This document shows, piece after piece, positions 1 through 7,616 of a DNA stretch of 25,646 bases. Positions within the stretch are counted from its first letter, which is position 1. Every line of letters begins with the position of its first letter. The notes under the pieces were generated by a model, which searched no databases, had not been told where the DNA came from, and saw only the letters and a program-made list of their open reading frames with translations. The DNA is from CAZRNB01 sp964601355 (lineage in GTDB: Bacteria > Planctomycetota > Phycisphaerae > Sedimentisphaerales > Anaerobacaceae). The position numbers were made by a program, and so were the translations under genes. The DNA lies in NCBI GenBank assembly GCA_964601355.1, contig CAZRNB010000034.1:1-25646 (forward strand), in the 5' to 3' direction.

Positions 1-116
1 TCATCACTTCCATTATGGGCGATGGAGATTATCAAAGCCGTCGGTAAATTGCGGCACAGGAACCAATACCTGTAGTTCGGCAGTTTATCGATTCCGTGAT
101 TATTCTCAATCGTCCA

Positions 117-848
117 CTATACGGCGGCAGTTTTCGTTTGGTTTTGTTTTGAGCTTGTGGTTTCGCCGGTTTGTGTTATTGCACTTAAGCTATCCGGAGA
201 AACTATGCCGCCGGAGATAATCATTTTAAAGGCCTCTTCTACTGTTAAAGTAGTTTCTGTCACCTCATCTTGTGGGACGATTTCGAAAAAGCCGGTAGTT
301 GGATTTGGTGTTGTGGGAATAAAGACCTTGCAGAGTTTTTCCCCGCTCGGCCCCTGTATATTACCCGTTAAGAAGCCTAAAGCTTTAAAACCAGGTCTTG
401 GGAACTCCACGATTACAACCGATTTGAAGGCGGCTTTACCCGGCAATGACACAGACTCAATAACTTGCTTGGTTGCCGAATAAATCGACCGCACAAATGG
501 GATTCTTTGAACCAACTGTTCGGCGGCCTTTAGGATTTGCTTGCCCAATATGCGCTGGCCAATCTGGCCGACAAGGTACACAATTGCAAGAAGAATGAAG
601 ATGGTGAATACTACTACGCAAAAAGTCGTCAAAGAATCGGGTAAGGAATCGACGAGTGGGATTTGCGACAGCAAATGCAGCAGGCGAACTACAATTGGTT
701 TTACAAAACCTGCTAACCAGCCAAAAATCCACCGCATTACAAGCAATGTCACACCAAAGGGCATCAGCAGCAGCATTCCCGACAAAAGACGGTTGGTTAT
801 TTTTTTTCTGATTCTTGATCTCTTTGTTTTTTTCTTGATAACCATCAT
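117..848 (-). CDS. DUF502 family integral membrane protein
   Basis: 243 residues. The N-terminus is very basic (KKKTKRSRIRKK), followed by two hydrophobic membrane segments at about residues 22-50 and 70-95. The soluble C-terminal half carries the stretches I associate with DUF502: RIPFVRSIYSATKQV near residue 115, VIVEFPRPGFKALGF near 145, FIPTTPNPTTGFF near 175 and MIISGGIVSPDS near 210. The biochemical function of the family is not established; members are inner-membrane proteins. The ATG at 848 is followed at once by a second possible start (MMV), and no strong Shine-Dalgarno is visible. The gene stands alone, with its stop (117-119) near the window edge and a large inverted repeat just upstream. 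The C-terminal tail after residue 225 is polar and low in complexity. Family call is confident from motifs; role is unknown. Confidence 0.9.
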   Translation of the reverse strand: MMVIKKKTKRSRIRKKITNRLLSGMLLLMPFGVTLLVMRWIFGWLAGFVKPIVVRLLHLLSQIPLVDSLPDSLTTFCVVVFTIFILLAIVYLVGQIGQRILGKQILKAAEQLVQRIPFVRSIYSATKQVIESVSLPGKAAFKSVVIVEFPRPGFKALGFLTGNIQGPSGEKLCKVFIPTTPNPTTGFFEIVPQDEVTETTLTVEEAFKMIISGGIVSPDSLSAITQTGETTSSKQNQTKTAAV

Positions 849-871
849 TAAGTCCTTTGCTTCTCAGAACC

Positions 872-951
872 AAAAAGTTTTGAGTTCTTAGTCCTTAGTT
901 TTGGGTTATGAGTTGAATTAAAAACACAACACTCAAAGTTCAAAACTTTTT
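872..951. repeat. Inverted repeat with 12-base perfect ends
   Basis: AAAAAGTTTTGA at 872-883 is the exact reverse complement of 940-951. Between them both arms carry looser word-like reiterations (gttcttagtccttag, gttttgggttatgagttg, acacaacactcaaagttc). The element lies in the 5' region of the DUF502 gene. No target duplication is visible around it. It resembles in style, but not in sequence, the other palindromic spacer repeats of this window. Confidence 0.6.
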
Positions 952-1227
952 CAAAAGTATATGCAGATTAGCAGTGAAGTCAAGGAGTTGTGCGTATTGC
1001 GTAGTATGACCAGCATCGAGCATCCAGCGTCGAGTAATGTCATTTTTGCTTCCGCCCGTTTAGTCGCCATTCCCATCTTGAGTATTGTCGAAGTGCCTAT
1101 GGCGGCGGTCTTCTAAAATCGAAAATTTCCGTTGATTTTTCCGTCAATCTCCATGATAATACATTTAATAGCGGAATTTTAGCATTTGATTGGCATCAAC
1201 AACAAGTAAATGGTAAAATAGTAAGTG

Positions 1228-1269
1228 GTTAATATTTCATTGTTCATCGACGAACAATGAACAATTAAC
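1228..1269. repeat. Hairpin repeat built from an ATTGTTC unit
   Basis: Bases 1228-1246 pair with 1251-1269 at 16 of 19 positions around a 4-base loop (tcga). Both arms are made of the same unit, written as cattgttc on one side and gaacaatg on the other. It lies in the spacer upstream of the von Willebrand gene and has no T-run after it, so it does not look like an intrinsic terminator. Confidence 0.6.
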
Positions 1270-1313
1270 AAAGAACTTGGATGCAATACGCATCACCTAA
1301 ACTTTATATCTTT

Positions 1314-1450
1314 GGAGGCCGGGAACGGCAATTATTCGAAGAGTCGCGGTTAATTTGTTGATTAAAGATGCGGCCCATCTATCCATAAGCAAGATAGTGA
1401 TAAGTTGCTATGGAAACGTGATTCAGGACAACGGTTCGGGTTCCTACGGC
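1314..1450 (+). ncRNA. Possible structured leader RNA of the vWA gene
   Basis: A closing stem can form between 1318-1326 (GCCG GGAAC) and 1440-1450 (GTTCC ta CGGC) with a 2-base bulge. Inside it are small hairpins: 1350-1354 with 1361-1365, and CTATC 1379-1383 with GATAG 1393-1397. I do not recognise a known riboswitch class. This is inference from pairing by eye; the A+T content makes some chance pairing likely. Confidence 0.3.
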
Positions 1451-1471
1451 CTTGCGGCTTGAGGAAGATTG

Positions 1472-1496
1472 CTTTTATAATATATTGTTATAAAAG
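1472..1496 (+). other. A+T-rich 9-base-pair hairpin
   Basis: CTTTTATAA (1472-1480) is the exact reverse complement of TTATAAAAG (1488-1496), with loop tatattg. It lies between the possible leader RNA and the hairpin that covers the ribosome binding site of the vWA gene. It could be a protein binding site or part of the leader fold. Confidence 0.45.
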
Positions 1497-1517
1497 GACT
1501 TGTGGATTCCATGAAAG

Positions 1518-1544
1518 TCGCCTCCGTTTATAGAGGGGAGGCGA
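1518..1544 (+). promoter_or_regulatory. Hairpin covering the vWA ribosome binding site
   Basis: TCGCCTCC (1518-1525) is the exact reverse complement of GGAGGCGA (1537-1544). The right arm holds the Shine-Dalgarno GGAGG (1537-1541), nine bases before the ATG at 1551. When folded, the site is buried. An upstream GGAGGC (1314-1319) could compete for GCCTCC (1520-1525), which would free it. Confidence 0.5.
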
Positions 1545-1550
1545 GTTGAA

Positions 1551-3065
1551 ATGTTAAAGAGGGTATTATCAGTTTGTTTCTTTGCGGTGCTGGTTTTCGG
1601 TTTAAGCCAGGAGCAGATTAAGGCAACAGGCCAGACAGGGCAACCCTGGGTTTGGTTGTTGCTCTTCGATACTTCGGGCAGCATGGGTGAATATTTTGGT
1701 GACACGACCAAATTAGATGCAGCACGACGACAATTTGATAATGAGATCGTAAGCCAGAAAAACCAAATTATTAACGATGATGCTGCTGACTGCGGCCTAT
1801 TAGTTTTTGGTGAGTCTTGTGATGCTCTGCCTCCTGCCTGGGGGCTGACGTTAGATGAGATAAGTGCTCGACTTTGGCAGTTGTACCCTGCGAACAGTAC
1901 ACCTCTTGCCGATGCGCTTCGCGAAGTTCAAATTGCTATGGTTGACCAACGGAACAAGGATCGTCAGCTTAGGATGGTCTTGATATCCGATGGGTTGGAA
2001 ACATGTGAATCTGAGGGAGCTGTTAAAGATGCTGCGAGGGCTATAGGACAAGAAAAAAAATTAACTCCTGAAAATTTAAAGGCCAGCATATACATGGTCT
2101 TCATCACCCATAGTATTAGACTATTTTCCTCTATCGATTCCACTTATCAAGCAGCCGGCGTTGGATGTATAGACTGTGGAAAGATGCTGGGGGCATTGCT
2201 TCTTAACCAAAATCAGACTGAGCTCCAAATACTGGAAGAACTCGCCAATTTGATGCAAGCAGACTCAGTTTCACTGGTCACCACGGAGGAAGAGCTGGCG
2301 GATGCAATGGCAGGAGTAGCTGTGGCAAGTACATTTCAAGCCCCTCCTGAGCTTGGTCGGTTCTACGCCAGTCGTCGGATAGGCCCTATTCTAATAAACA
2401 GCTACCTCAGTGATGCCAGAGGGGATAATGATGGCATCATCGAACCAAACGAGACCGTGGAATTGGATTTCCAGTTTATCAATACCATTGATCAAGCTGT
2501 CCCAGGTGTGGAATTTGAAGTGAGTCTTATGCCGGCATCCGGTATCAAATTGTCTGGAGCTGACGAATCTGTTGGAGATATTGAACCAGGATACATATCT
2601 TCCATAGGAAGAATTGAGGTAGGTATAGAAGACGGTGTGGAATTACTCACTCGTTTCAATATCCAGTTGGTTCTATACTCTGCTGGTAACAGATTAGGAA
2701 CCGTAATGTTCGTATTTGAAGTAGGGTCCAGGGTGTCACCTCCTTCGGTTATTCCCTTCACCGTCTCTCTTATCCCTTCACATCCGGCACCTTGGGAGCC
2801 GTATCAAATTCGCGTTGATACAATTCCTCCTCGGCCTGGTTTTCGTATCGAGCTTCAAGTATGTGGAAATGATGGCTTTGAGTGTACAGATTCTGGTGTT
2901 ACTGATGCGGACGGCACCATCATTTTCCCCACACAGAGCAACAACTGCGGTTTGATAGATGGTAAGATTCTTGGAGGAGATGAAGGCGTAGTCGAGACGT
3001 TTATCGTAAAAGCACCTGAGATCCTCTGGGAGGAGACGTTTTCTTTCACATTTCACACGTTCTAA
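1551..3065 (+). CDS. Secreted von Willebrand factor A domain protein
   Basis: 504 residues with a cleavable-looking signal peptide (MLKRVLSVCFFAVLVFG, cut near residues 20-27). The vWA domain follows at once. Its metal-ion-dependent adhesion site is complete: DTSGS at 40-44, the threonine of NSTPLADAL near 117, and the aspartate of LISDG near 147. vWA domains bind protein partners through this metal site. After residue 270 come beta-rich segments, including GDNDGIIEPNETVEL near 300, a motif common before extracellular Ig-like or CARDB-type domains. A second possible Ig-like domain starts near residue 400. Two cysteines pairs in the C-terminal part suggest an oxidising, extracellular location. 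The start is set by a strong AGGGGAGG ribosome site. It stands alone, with a possible regulatory leader. Partner and exact role are unknown. Confidence 0.85.
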   Translation: MLKRVLSVCFFAVLVFGLSQEQIKATGQTGQPWVWLLLFDTSGSMGEYFGDTTKLDAARRQFDNEIVSQKNQIINDDAADCGLLVFGESCDALPPAWGLTLDEISARLWQLYPANSTPLADALREVQIAMVDQRNKDRQLRMVLISDGLETCESEGAVKDAARAIGQEKKLTPENLKASIYMVFITHSIRLFSSIDSTYQAAGVGCIDCGKMLGALLLNQNQTELQILEELANLMQADSVSLVTTEEELADAMAGVAVASTFQAPPELGRFYASRRIGPILINSYLSDARGDNDGIIEPNETVELDFQFINTIDQAVPGVEFEVSLMPASGIKLSGADESVGDIEPGYISSIGRIEVGIEDGVELLTRFNIQLVLYSAGNRLGTVMFVFEVGSRVSPPSVIPFTVSLIPSHPAPWEPYQIRVDTIPPRPGFRIELQVCGNDGFECTDSGVTDADGTIIFPTQSNNCGLIDGKILGGDEGVVETFIVKAPEILWEETFSFTFHTF

Positions 3066-3126
3066 ATGCAAACTTGGAAGGGGCCTAATGGTAATCGGCA
3101 GGTAAAACAGCCTGCTAATTATAATG

Positions 3127-3262
3127 GGTCGACGAAGTCTGTCCCTTCGACCGGATTCGGCAGGCTCACCACAAGTTTGCTCAGAGCAAGCTTCTGTGTT
3201 TTATCCGTCGTTCCTCGTGCATCGTACATCGTTCATAATAACCGACACCACGGGGGTGCCGG
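3127..3262. repeat. Composite of short hairpin repeats between convergent genes
   Basis: Three hairpins lie in a row between the two convergent stops: GGTCGA 3127-3132 with TCGACC 3147-3152; AGTTTGCT 3174-3181 with AGCAAGCT 3185-3192 (one G-U, loop cag); and CCGACACC 3242-3249 with GGTGCCGG 3255-3262 (one mismatch, loop acggg). The last abuts the stop of the radical SAM gene. Between them is a word-like stretch (cgtgcatcgtacatcgttc). Any of them could help end transcription, but none has a good T-run. Open frames here are low-complexity and not believed. Confidence 0.45.
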
Positions 3263-4558
3263 CTAAACCAGCAGTTCTCTATTCAATTTACGTTGGAGGT
3301 CTTTGAGGCGATTGGTTTCATCGAAGCCAAGCATGATAATCGGAAAGGCGGTTTTGTTGTGCATCAAAGGCTCATCTAAATCAACCCATTTTCGACAATA
3401 TTCGCCGTCCGGCGTTCCAGGAATCGGTGAAAAATCAGCTAACATTCCCCTGACGCCAAGCCTATTAACGAAATACATCGTAGCCTTAAGCTGCTGAGTA
3501 TCAATATGCGGATGGCCGAGGATTTGATACGCTGTGATATTCGATGGTTCAGCCCCTGCGGAGAAAAGAAGCTCGACCGCCTGGGCAAGCTCATCGCAAA
3601 AGACTTTTGCCCCTGTTTTCTGCTGCCAATTCAATGAATTGCTCTCAAAGCCGAGATAAAAGGTTTTAAAGCTGGCCTGTACCATCAGCTCGGCTAATTC
3701 CTTGGTAATAAAACGAGCATGCAGGCCGTTTGGCGTATGAAAGTTAATTTTTATCTTATGCTTTATGACCTCCTTTAAAAAAGGCACCAAGACTTTTTCT
3801 GCTTCAAACAGCAGTGCGTCGTCATAGAAAGCGATGTTCTGCACGCCGAGATTTACTAATAATTCTAACTCTGCCAGAGAGCGTTGCATTGGCCGGACCT
3901 TGAATTTGCCATAAATCTTCGGAACTGAGCAGTAGGTGCAGTTAAAGGGACAGCCTTCGCTAAGTTTCAGAACGCCTGTATTGAGTTTGTTGTATGCCTG
4001 CCATAATGCAGGCTGGTTCAAGTCCGGCTCAATTCCTAAGTATTTCCAGAGCGGCTCAAGGATTGTACCAAGCACTAAAAAATCTGCCCCCAGTTTTTCA
4101 GCGTGACGTGTGCAGAATGTCACATAGTTTCCGCCTAATATAATTTTTGTTGACGGATAGATTTGTCTAATATCCTCGATAACTTCTTTAACTCCCTGGT
4201 ACCAGTAGGTCATCATTGTTTGAGTAAGGGCGAAATCGAAAGGTCCTTCTCGTTCCAAAAAGTCTTTGAATGTGATGCGGTTTAAGCCAAATCGCCTGTA
4301 ATATCGTGGAATTGACTTCAGGCAGTGCGGATTTGGGATTCTTTCACAGTAAAATCGTCCGCGACCCCATTGGTCGGATTCAAGGCCTTTTTGCTTTGCT
4401 ATAAAAGGGTGCTGGCGGTCAAGATAATCGAAAAGAACCAACTTTGCTTTATTGTGTAAGTATCCTGCGATGCTCAAAAGACCATACGGTTTAAGCCAAA
4501 AATCATACGCGGTGAAATCATATATCGGCGGATTTACCAGCAAGATTTTCGGCATCAT
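3263..4558 (-). CDS. B12-binding-type radical SAM enzyme
   Basis: About 431 residues from the chosen start. KILLVNPPIY at the N-terminus and YGLLSIAGYL a little later are typical of the Rossmann-like cobalamin-binding domain found in front of many radical SAM proteins. The stretch KIILGGNYVTF and GADFLVLG continue that fold. The radical SAM cluster motif is EGCPFNCTYC (CxxxCxxC), about 200 residues in, followed by FYDDALL and YLGFESNS strands of the barrel. No DxHxxG base-off cobalamin motif is seen, so B12 use is not assured. The frame is open up to an ATG at 4612, but the conserved start fits the tandem ATG at 4558/4555 better; no strong ribosome site marks either. Substrate is not recognisable: methylation, rearrangement and lipid or cofactor chemistry all occur in this group. 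The gene stands alone. Confidence 0.85.
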   Translation of the reverse strand: MMPKILLVNPPIYDFTAYDFWLKPYGLLSIAGYLHNKAKLVLFDYLDRQHPFIAKQKGLESDQWGRGRFYCERIPNPHCLKSIPRYYRRFGLNRITFKDFLEREGPFDFALTQTMMTYWYQGVKEVIEDIRQIYPSTKIILGGNYVTFCTRHAEKLGADFLVLGTILEPLWKYLGIEPDLNQPALWQAYNKLNTGVLKLSEGCPFNCTYCSVPKIYGKFKVRPMQRSLAELELLVNLGVQNIAFYDDALLFEAEKVLVPFLKEVIKHKIKINFHTPNGLHARFITKELAELMVQASFKTFYLGFESNSLNWQQKTGAKVFCDELAQAVELLFSAGAEPSNITAYQILGHPHIDTQQLKATMYFVNRLGVRGMLADFSPIPGTPDGEYCRKWVDLDEPLMHNKTAFPIIMLGFDETNRLKDLQRKLNRELLV

Positions 4559-4696
4559 AATCGTATGCTGTAGAAAAACTGTTGTTATATGCAATAGGAT
4601 AACGCAAATCATTATTGGTTGTCAATTTCTTTCGTAAGTACAGGCAGTTTCTTCTGTTTTTGTACGTTTTAAGCGTCTGGTTTATGGGGAATTGTG

Positions 4697-4726
4697 TTGA
4701 CTTAATTAATTAAAATGTGTTAAAAT
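4697..4726 (+). promoter_or_regulatory. Sigma-70-like promoter of the VTC operon
   Basis: TTGACT (4697-4702), an 18-base A+T-rich spacer, then TAAAAT (4721-4726). Transcription would start near 4733 and give a leader of about 170 bases before the first gene of the operon. It is the best promoter I can see in the window. Confidence 0.6.
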
Positions 4727-4765
4727 GAATAAAATTATTAGACTTGATGATAAACTTTGCAATAA

Positions 4766-4846
4766 TCGGCACTGCTGAAAACGTTTCTATGTATGGTGGA
4801 AGCGTTTTCGTGTTTTAAAACAGGATGCAATTGCTATAAGTGCCGA
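4766..4846 (+). ncRNA. Structured leader of the VTC-DUF4956 operon
   Basis: TCGGCACT (4766-4773) pairs perfectly with AGTGCCGA (4839-4846). Inside, GAAAACGTTTC (4777-4787) pairs with GAAGCGTTTTC (4799-4809) over 11 base pairs including one G-U, with an 11-base loop. The stretch 4810-4838 holds two small palindromes (gttttaaaac, gcaattgc). It lies 3' of the promoter and about 60 bases before the first start codon. There is no T-run after it. Class not recognised; a regulatory leader or a DNA-level operator are both possible. Confidence 0.4.
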
Positions 4847-4904
4847 AAACAACAGGGTTTAGTGTTTTAATTCTTTAATAGAAGCCGTAGATTAGCGTAT
4901 TTTG

Positions 4905-5720
4905 ATGCAGACAATAGGTTCATCTAATTCTGAAAACACTATTAGTGCTATAAAACATACGGATGGCTTGGTCAATAAAGTTACCTCCAGTCGTTACGAG
5001 ATGAAATATCTCATCTGTGAATCAAAAGCCGTGGCGATTAAGCAATTTATTAAATCGTACATAGAACCCGACAAGTATTGTAAATTACAGCGTAGCGGCA
5101 GCTATCCGATCGTTAGTCTTTATTTAGACTCCGAGGATTTACAGCTTTGCAGGGAAAGCCTGACAGGTCAAAAAAATCGCTTTAAATTGCGTATTCGCAG
5201 CTATACTGAAGAGCCAGATTATCCCCGTTTTTTTGAAATCAAACGCCGGATAAACAGTATTATCATCAAAAGCAGATGCCGTGTGGGGGAACAAGATGTA
5301 GCGTTGTTGCTGACGGGATTGTCTGTGCCTCTTCAGGATCATTATGTTAATGATAATGAGGCACTGCGACAATTTCAATTGTATGTGAACTCTATTAGAG
5401 CCAAGCCTGTGGTGCTTATTCGCTATATGCGTCAGGCGTATGAAGATGATTCTGAGAATAAAATAAGGATTACCTTCGACCGAAAGCTTGCCTATAATGT
5501 CACTAATAAACCGAGGGTGACACTTAACGGCCCAGGCTGGCAGAATCGTTTATCAGGGTCGGTAATTTTAGAAATCAAGTTCACCAATAATTATCCAAGC
5601 TGGTTGAGTCGGATGGCTGAGTGCTTTGACTTACATCAGCAATCGTTCTCAAAATATGCCACAAGCATACAAGAGGCATGTTCTTTGGGATTTTGTACGC
5701 GTCGGTTCGGGGGCGAGTGA
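4905..5720 (+). CDS. VTC domain protein (polyphosphate polymerase-like)
   Basis: 271 residues from the ATG at 4905 (a TTG sits one codon upstream). The VTC domain fills most of the protein. In yeast Vtc4 this tunnel-shaped domain makes polyphosphate from ATP with a metal. Its conserved stations are visible in order: RYEMKYL (30-36), SLYLDSED (71-78), RFKLRIR (92-98), FFEIKRR (109-115), RYMRQAY (173-179), RITFD (188-192) and ILEIKF (221-226). These supply the basic tunnel residues and the acidic metal ligands, so catalysis is plausible. There is no SPX domain and no membrane segment. It is the first gene of a tight operon, 2 bases from the DUF4956 gene, a pairing known in many bacteria. The CotH-type kinase often found with such pairs is not in this window. 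Product is an inference from the fold. Confidence 0.88.
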   Translation: MQTIGSSNSENTISAIKHTDGLVNKVTSSRYEMKYLICESKAVAIKQFIKSYIEPDKYCKLQRSGSYPIVSLYLDSEDLQLCRESLTGQKNRFKLRIRSYTEEPDYPRFFEIKRRINSIIIKSRCRVGEQDVALLLTGLSVPLQDHYVNDNEALRQFQLYVNSIRAKPVVLIRYMRQAYEDDSENKIRITFDRKLAYNVTNKPRVTLNGPGWQNRLSGSVILEIKFTNNYPSWLSRMAECFDLHQQSFSKYATSIQEACSLGFCTRRFGGE

Positions 5721-5722
5721 TT

Positions 5723-6418
5723 ATGGATAAAATTTGGCAGACATTGGAGGAAACTCCCTTTGTGGGGGGGAGCTTTTCATCTCAAAGTGTGCTTTTGTCA
5801 CTGCTGCTGGCATTTGTGTTAGGTCAGGTTCTGGCCTGGGTTTATTACGCCACCCATAGCGGCTTGTCCTATTCGAAGTCTTTCGTGCAATCACTGATTC
5901 TGATAACTGTCGTGGTAGCAATGGTTATGGCTGTCATAGGTAATAATATCATTACTGCCGTGGGTTTGATGGGAGCCTTGGCAATTATTCGTTTTCGTAA
6001 CATTATCAAGGACACCCGTGACATAGCTTTCATTTTCTGCTCGCTGGTCGTTGGTATGGCGACCGGCTCACAGCGATATGCCACTGCAATTGTCGGCACT
6101 ATTGTTCTTAGCCTGATAGCGATATATTTATATCTGACAGCTTTCGGGTCGCGTCGTCCTCATAACGGCTTTTTACGATTTGGTTATAGGGGACATATTG
6201 GACCAGAACATCCGGTTACCACTATCTTGAGGCGGTTCTGCGGCGGTTTTACTCTCATATCTGTACAGGATGATGGCTCTGGAGGCCCGCCTGAATACGC
6301 CTACCAATTAATGATAAGAAATGCGGCAAAAAATGAGCAGATGATTTCTGAGATAGGGAGTGTCGGTGGTGTTGAGAACATCAGCCTTACGATGCAGGAG
6401 CAGCTCCTTGAGGTTTAG
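5723..6418 (+). CDS. DUF4956 membrane protein
   Basis: 231 residues from the ATG at 5723. The frame is open further upstream, but that part overlaps the VTC gene, and GGGGGCGAG just before 5723 is a good ribosome site. Four or five membrane segments span about residues 22-140. The loop GALAIIRFRNIIKDTRD near residue 85 is the signature I associate with DUF4956, distantly like MgtC. A soluble C-terminal domain of about 90 residues (EYAYQLMIRNAAKNEQMISEI region) looks ferredoxin-like and would lie in the cytoplasm. Function is not known. Its neighbour upstream, 2 bases away, is the VTC enzyme, and 7 bases downstream is the membrane-fusion protein, so it could be the inner-membrane partner that passes a polymer made by the VTC domain. 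That role is inference. Confidence 0.88.
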   Translation: MDKIWQTLEETPFVGGSFSSQSVLLSLLLAFVLGQVLAWVYYATHSGLSYSKSFVQSLILITVVVAMVMAVIGNNIITAVGLMGALAIIRFRNIIKDTRDIAFIFCSLVVGMATGSQRYATAIVGTIVLSLIAIYLYLTAFGSRRPHNGFLRFGYRGHIGPEHPVTTILRRFCGGFTLISVQDDGSGGPPEYAYQLMIRNAAKNEQMISEIGSVGGVENISLTMQEQLLEV

Positions 6419-6425
6419 CTGAAAT

Positions 6426-7616
6426 ATGGGGACAAAAACCTCAACAAGTTACCAATTTGGCCGTTTTGGTCTGCACCATTTAGCGCCGATCTTAGTATGG
6501 TTGGCAGTGCTGGTCTGTGTAATCGGCCTGTTTTATCAACGCTCACAGCGTTTTGAAGTTTTGGGCCTTGTACAAGGACGTGTTCACGAGGTTGCTGCCC
6601 CGTGTGATGGTCAGTTGAGCATTGTATGCGTCGATTTATTTGATGAGGTTACCAAAGGGCAAACTTTAGCCGTGCTCAATGACGAGCTTATAAAGGCTCG
6701 AATGGCAGCCGTTTGTGCTGAGATTGAGCATTTGATGGCCCAATTGATTCCCACACAGGAGCAAATTCTTGCCGAGGCAGCTAATCTGGAAACTACACAT
6801 TTCACTGACCAGAGGCGATTTTCTGTGGATGCGGAGAATGCAAAGCTCCGTATATTGGAATTTAGAGCTTTGATTGCTTCTGACCGGATTACCCTTGAGG
6901 ACCTGGCTGTGGAGATAAAAATCCTCCATGAGCTTGTAGAGCAGGACGCAATTGTTCCTTATGAGCTCCAGAGAGCACAGGTCCAATACGATAGTCTGGA
7001 CAAGAAGATAGAAGAAAATGAGCATTTATTGGAACAGGCTAATTTTGATTTAGAGCAGGCCCAGCGCAGGCTCAACGAATTTGCCCAGCGGCAGCTACAG
7101 CACCCAACTGTGGATAGCGCCCTGGAGGTGATACGAAAAGAAGCTGAGGTTCAAGAAAAGCTATTGGAGCAGTTGTTGGTGCAGCGGAGTTCAATGATAA
7201 TTAAGGCGCCATCGAATGGTACTATCATCCAGATTCGGGCAAACGCTAACAATGTTGCTTCGCGTCGTCAGGGAGAGGGTATTTTGCGCAGAGCTGGTGA
7301 GGTTGTTTTAGCCGGCGACCCGATACTTACCATTGCCGAGCACGAGCCGACACAGATTATCGCTTATGTGAGGGAGAAACAGCTCAATTGGATTCGTGAA
7401 GGAATGGCCGTAGAGCTGATGGAGCTTCCTCAAAATGGTGGCAAAGCGCAGATTGGACGCTCTCAAATATTGCGTATGGGTCCGACAATGGAGCAAATGC
7501 CCCAGCAATTATGGCGGAATCCAAACATTCCCGAGTGGGGCAGGCCATTCATTATTAAAGCTCCACCTCAAATGAAATTGATCATAGGTGAAAGAGTTGG
7601 AATACGAACACTTTAA
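6426..7616 (+). CDS. HlyD-like periplasmic adaptor (membrane fusion protein)
   Basis: 396 residues. One membrane anchor at about residues 19-38 (APILVWLAVLVCVIGLFY) after a short cytoplasmic tail. A first half-lipoyl segment follows (VHEVAAPCDGQLSIVCV, near 53-70), then a long helical coiled-coil hairpin of about 170 residues rich in Glu, Gln and Leu. Next come the second half-lipoyl segment (KAPSNGTIIQI, near 260) and a beta-barrel part (EPTQIIAYVREKQLNWI). This is the usual order of adaptor proteins that link an inner-membrane pump to an outer-membrane channel. Seven bases separate it from the DUF4956 gene, and its last 29 bases overlap the open frame of the channel gene. No pump ATPase or RND gene is found in the operon, which is unusual for this family. 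The ATG at 6426 has a modest GAGG upstream. Confidence 0.85.
   Translation: MGTKTSTSYQFGRFGLHHLAPILVWLAVLVCVIGLFYQRSQRFEVLGLVQGRVHEVAAPCDGQLSIVCVDLFDEVTKGQTLAVLNDELIKARMAAVCAEIEHLMAQLIPTQEQILAEAANLETTHFTDQRRFSVDAENAKLRILEFRALIASDRITLEDLAVEIKILHELVEQDAIVPYELQRAQVQYDSLDKKIEENEHLLEQANFDLEQAQRRLNEFAQRQLQHPTVDSALEVIRKEAEVQEKLLEQLLVQRSSMIIKAPSNGTIIQIRANANNVASRRQGEGILRRAGEVVLAGDPILTIAEHEPTQIIAYVREKQLNWIREGMAVELMELPQNGGKAQIGRSQILRMGPTMEQMPQQLWRNPNIPEWGRPFIIKAPPQMKLIIGERVGIRTL

Larger units (their letters stand above)
849..1550. other. 702-base spacer: repeats plus possible leader RNA
   Basis: No convincing gene. From left to right it holds: an inverted repeat (872-951); a short degenerate direct repeat (cagcatcgag at 1011-1020 and cagcgtcgag at 1025-1034); a hairpin repeat (1228-1269); and a region that can fold and runs into the strong ribosome binding site of the von Willebrand gene (1314-1550). 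The minus-strand frame at 1475-1711 is a shadow of the start of that gene. Confidence 0.7.

Noticed and set aside
1..116. Open stretch of 24 codons on the + strand (stop at 73-75), as the tail of an upstream gene
   Set aside because: Too short and unlike any protein I know; the other frames are no better. Left without a gene.
1011..1034. Short direct repeat (cagcatcgag / cagcgtcgag) as a CRISPR-like or operator pair
   Set aside because: Only two degenerate copies and no regular spacing; more likely a remnant of a word-like repeat.
3066..3306. Two overlapping + strand frames in the convergent spacer
   Set aside because: They consist of repeat sequence, have low-complexity products and no ribosome site.
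6666..7025. 119-codon minus-strand frame opposite the adaptor gene
   Set aside because: Shadow of the coiled-coil region; no start signal or recognisable product.
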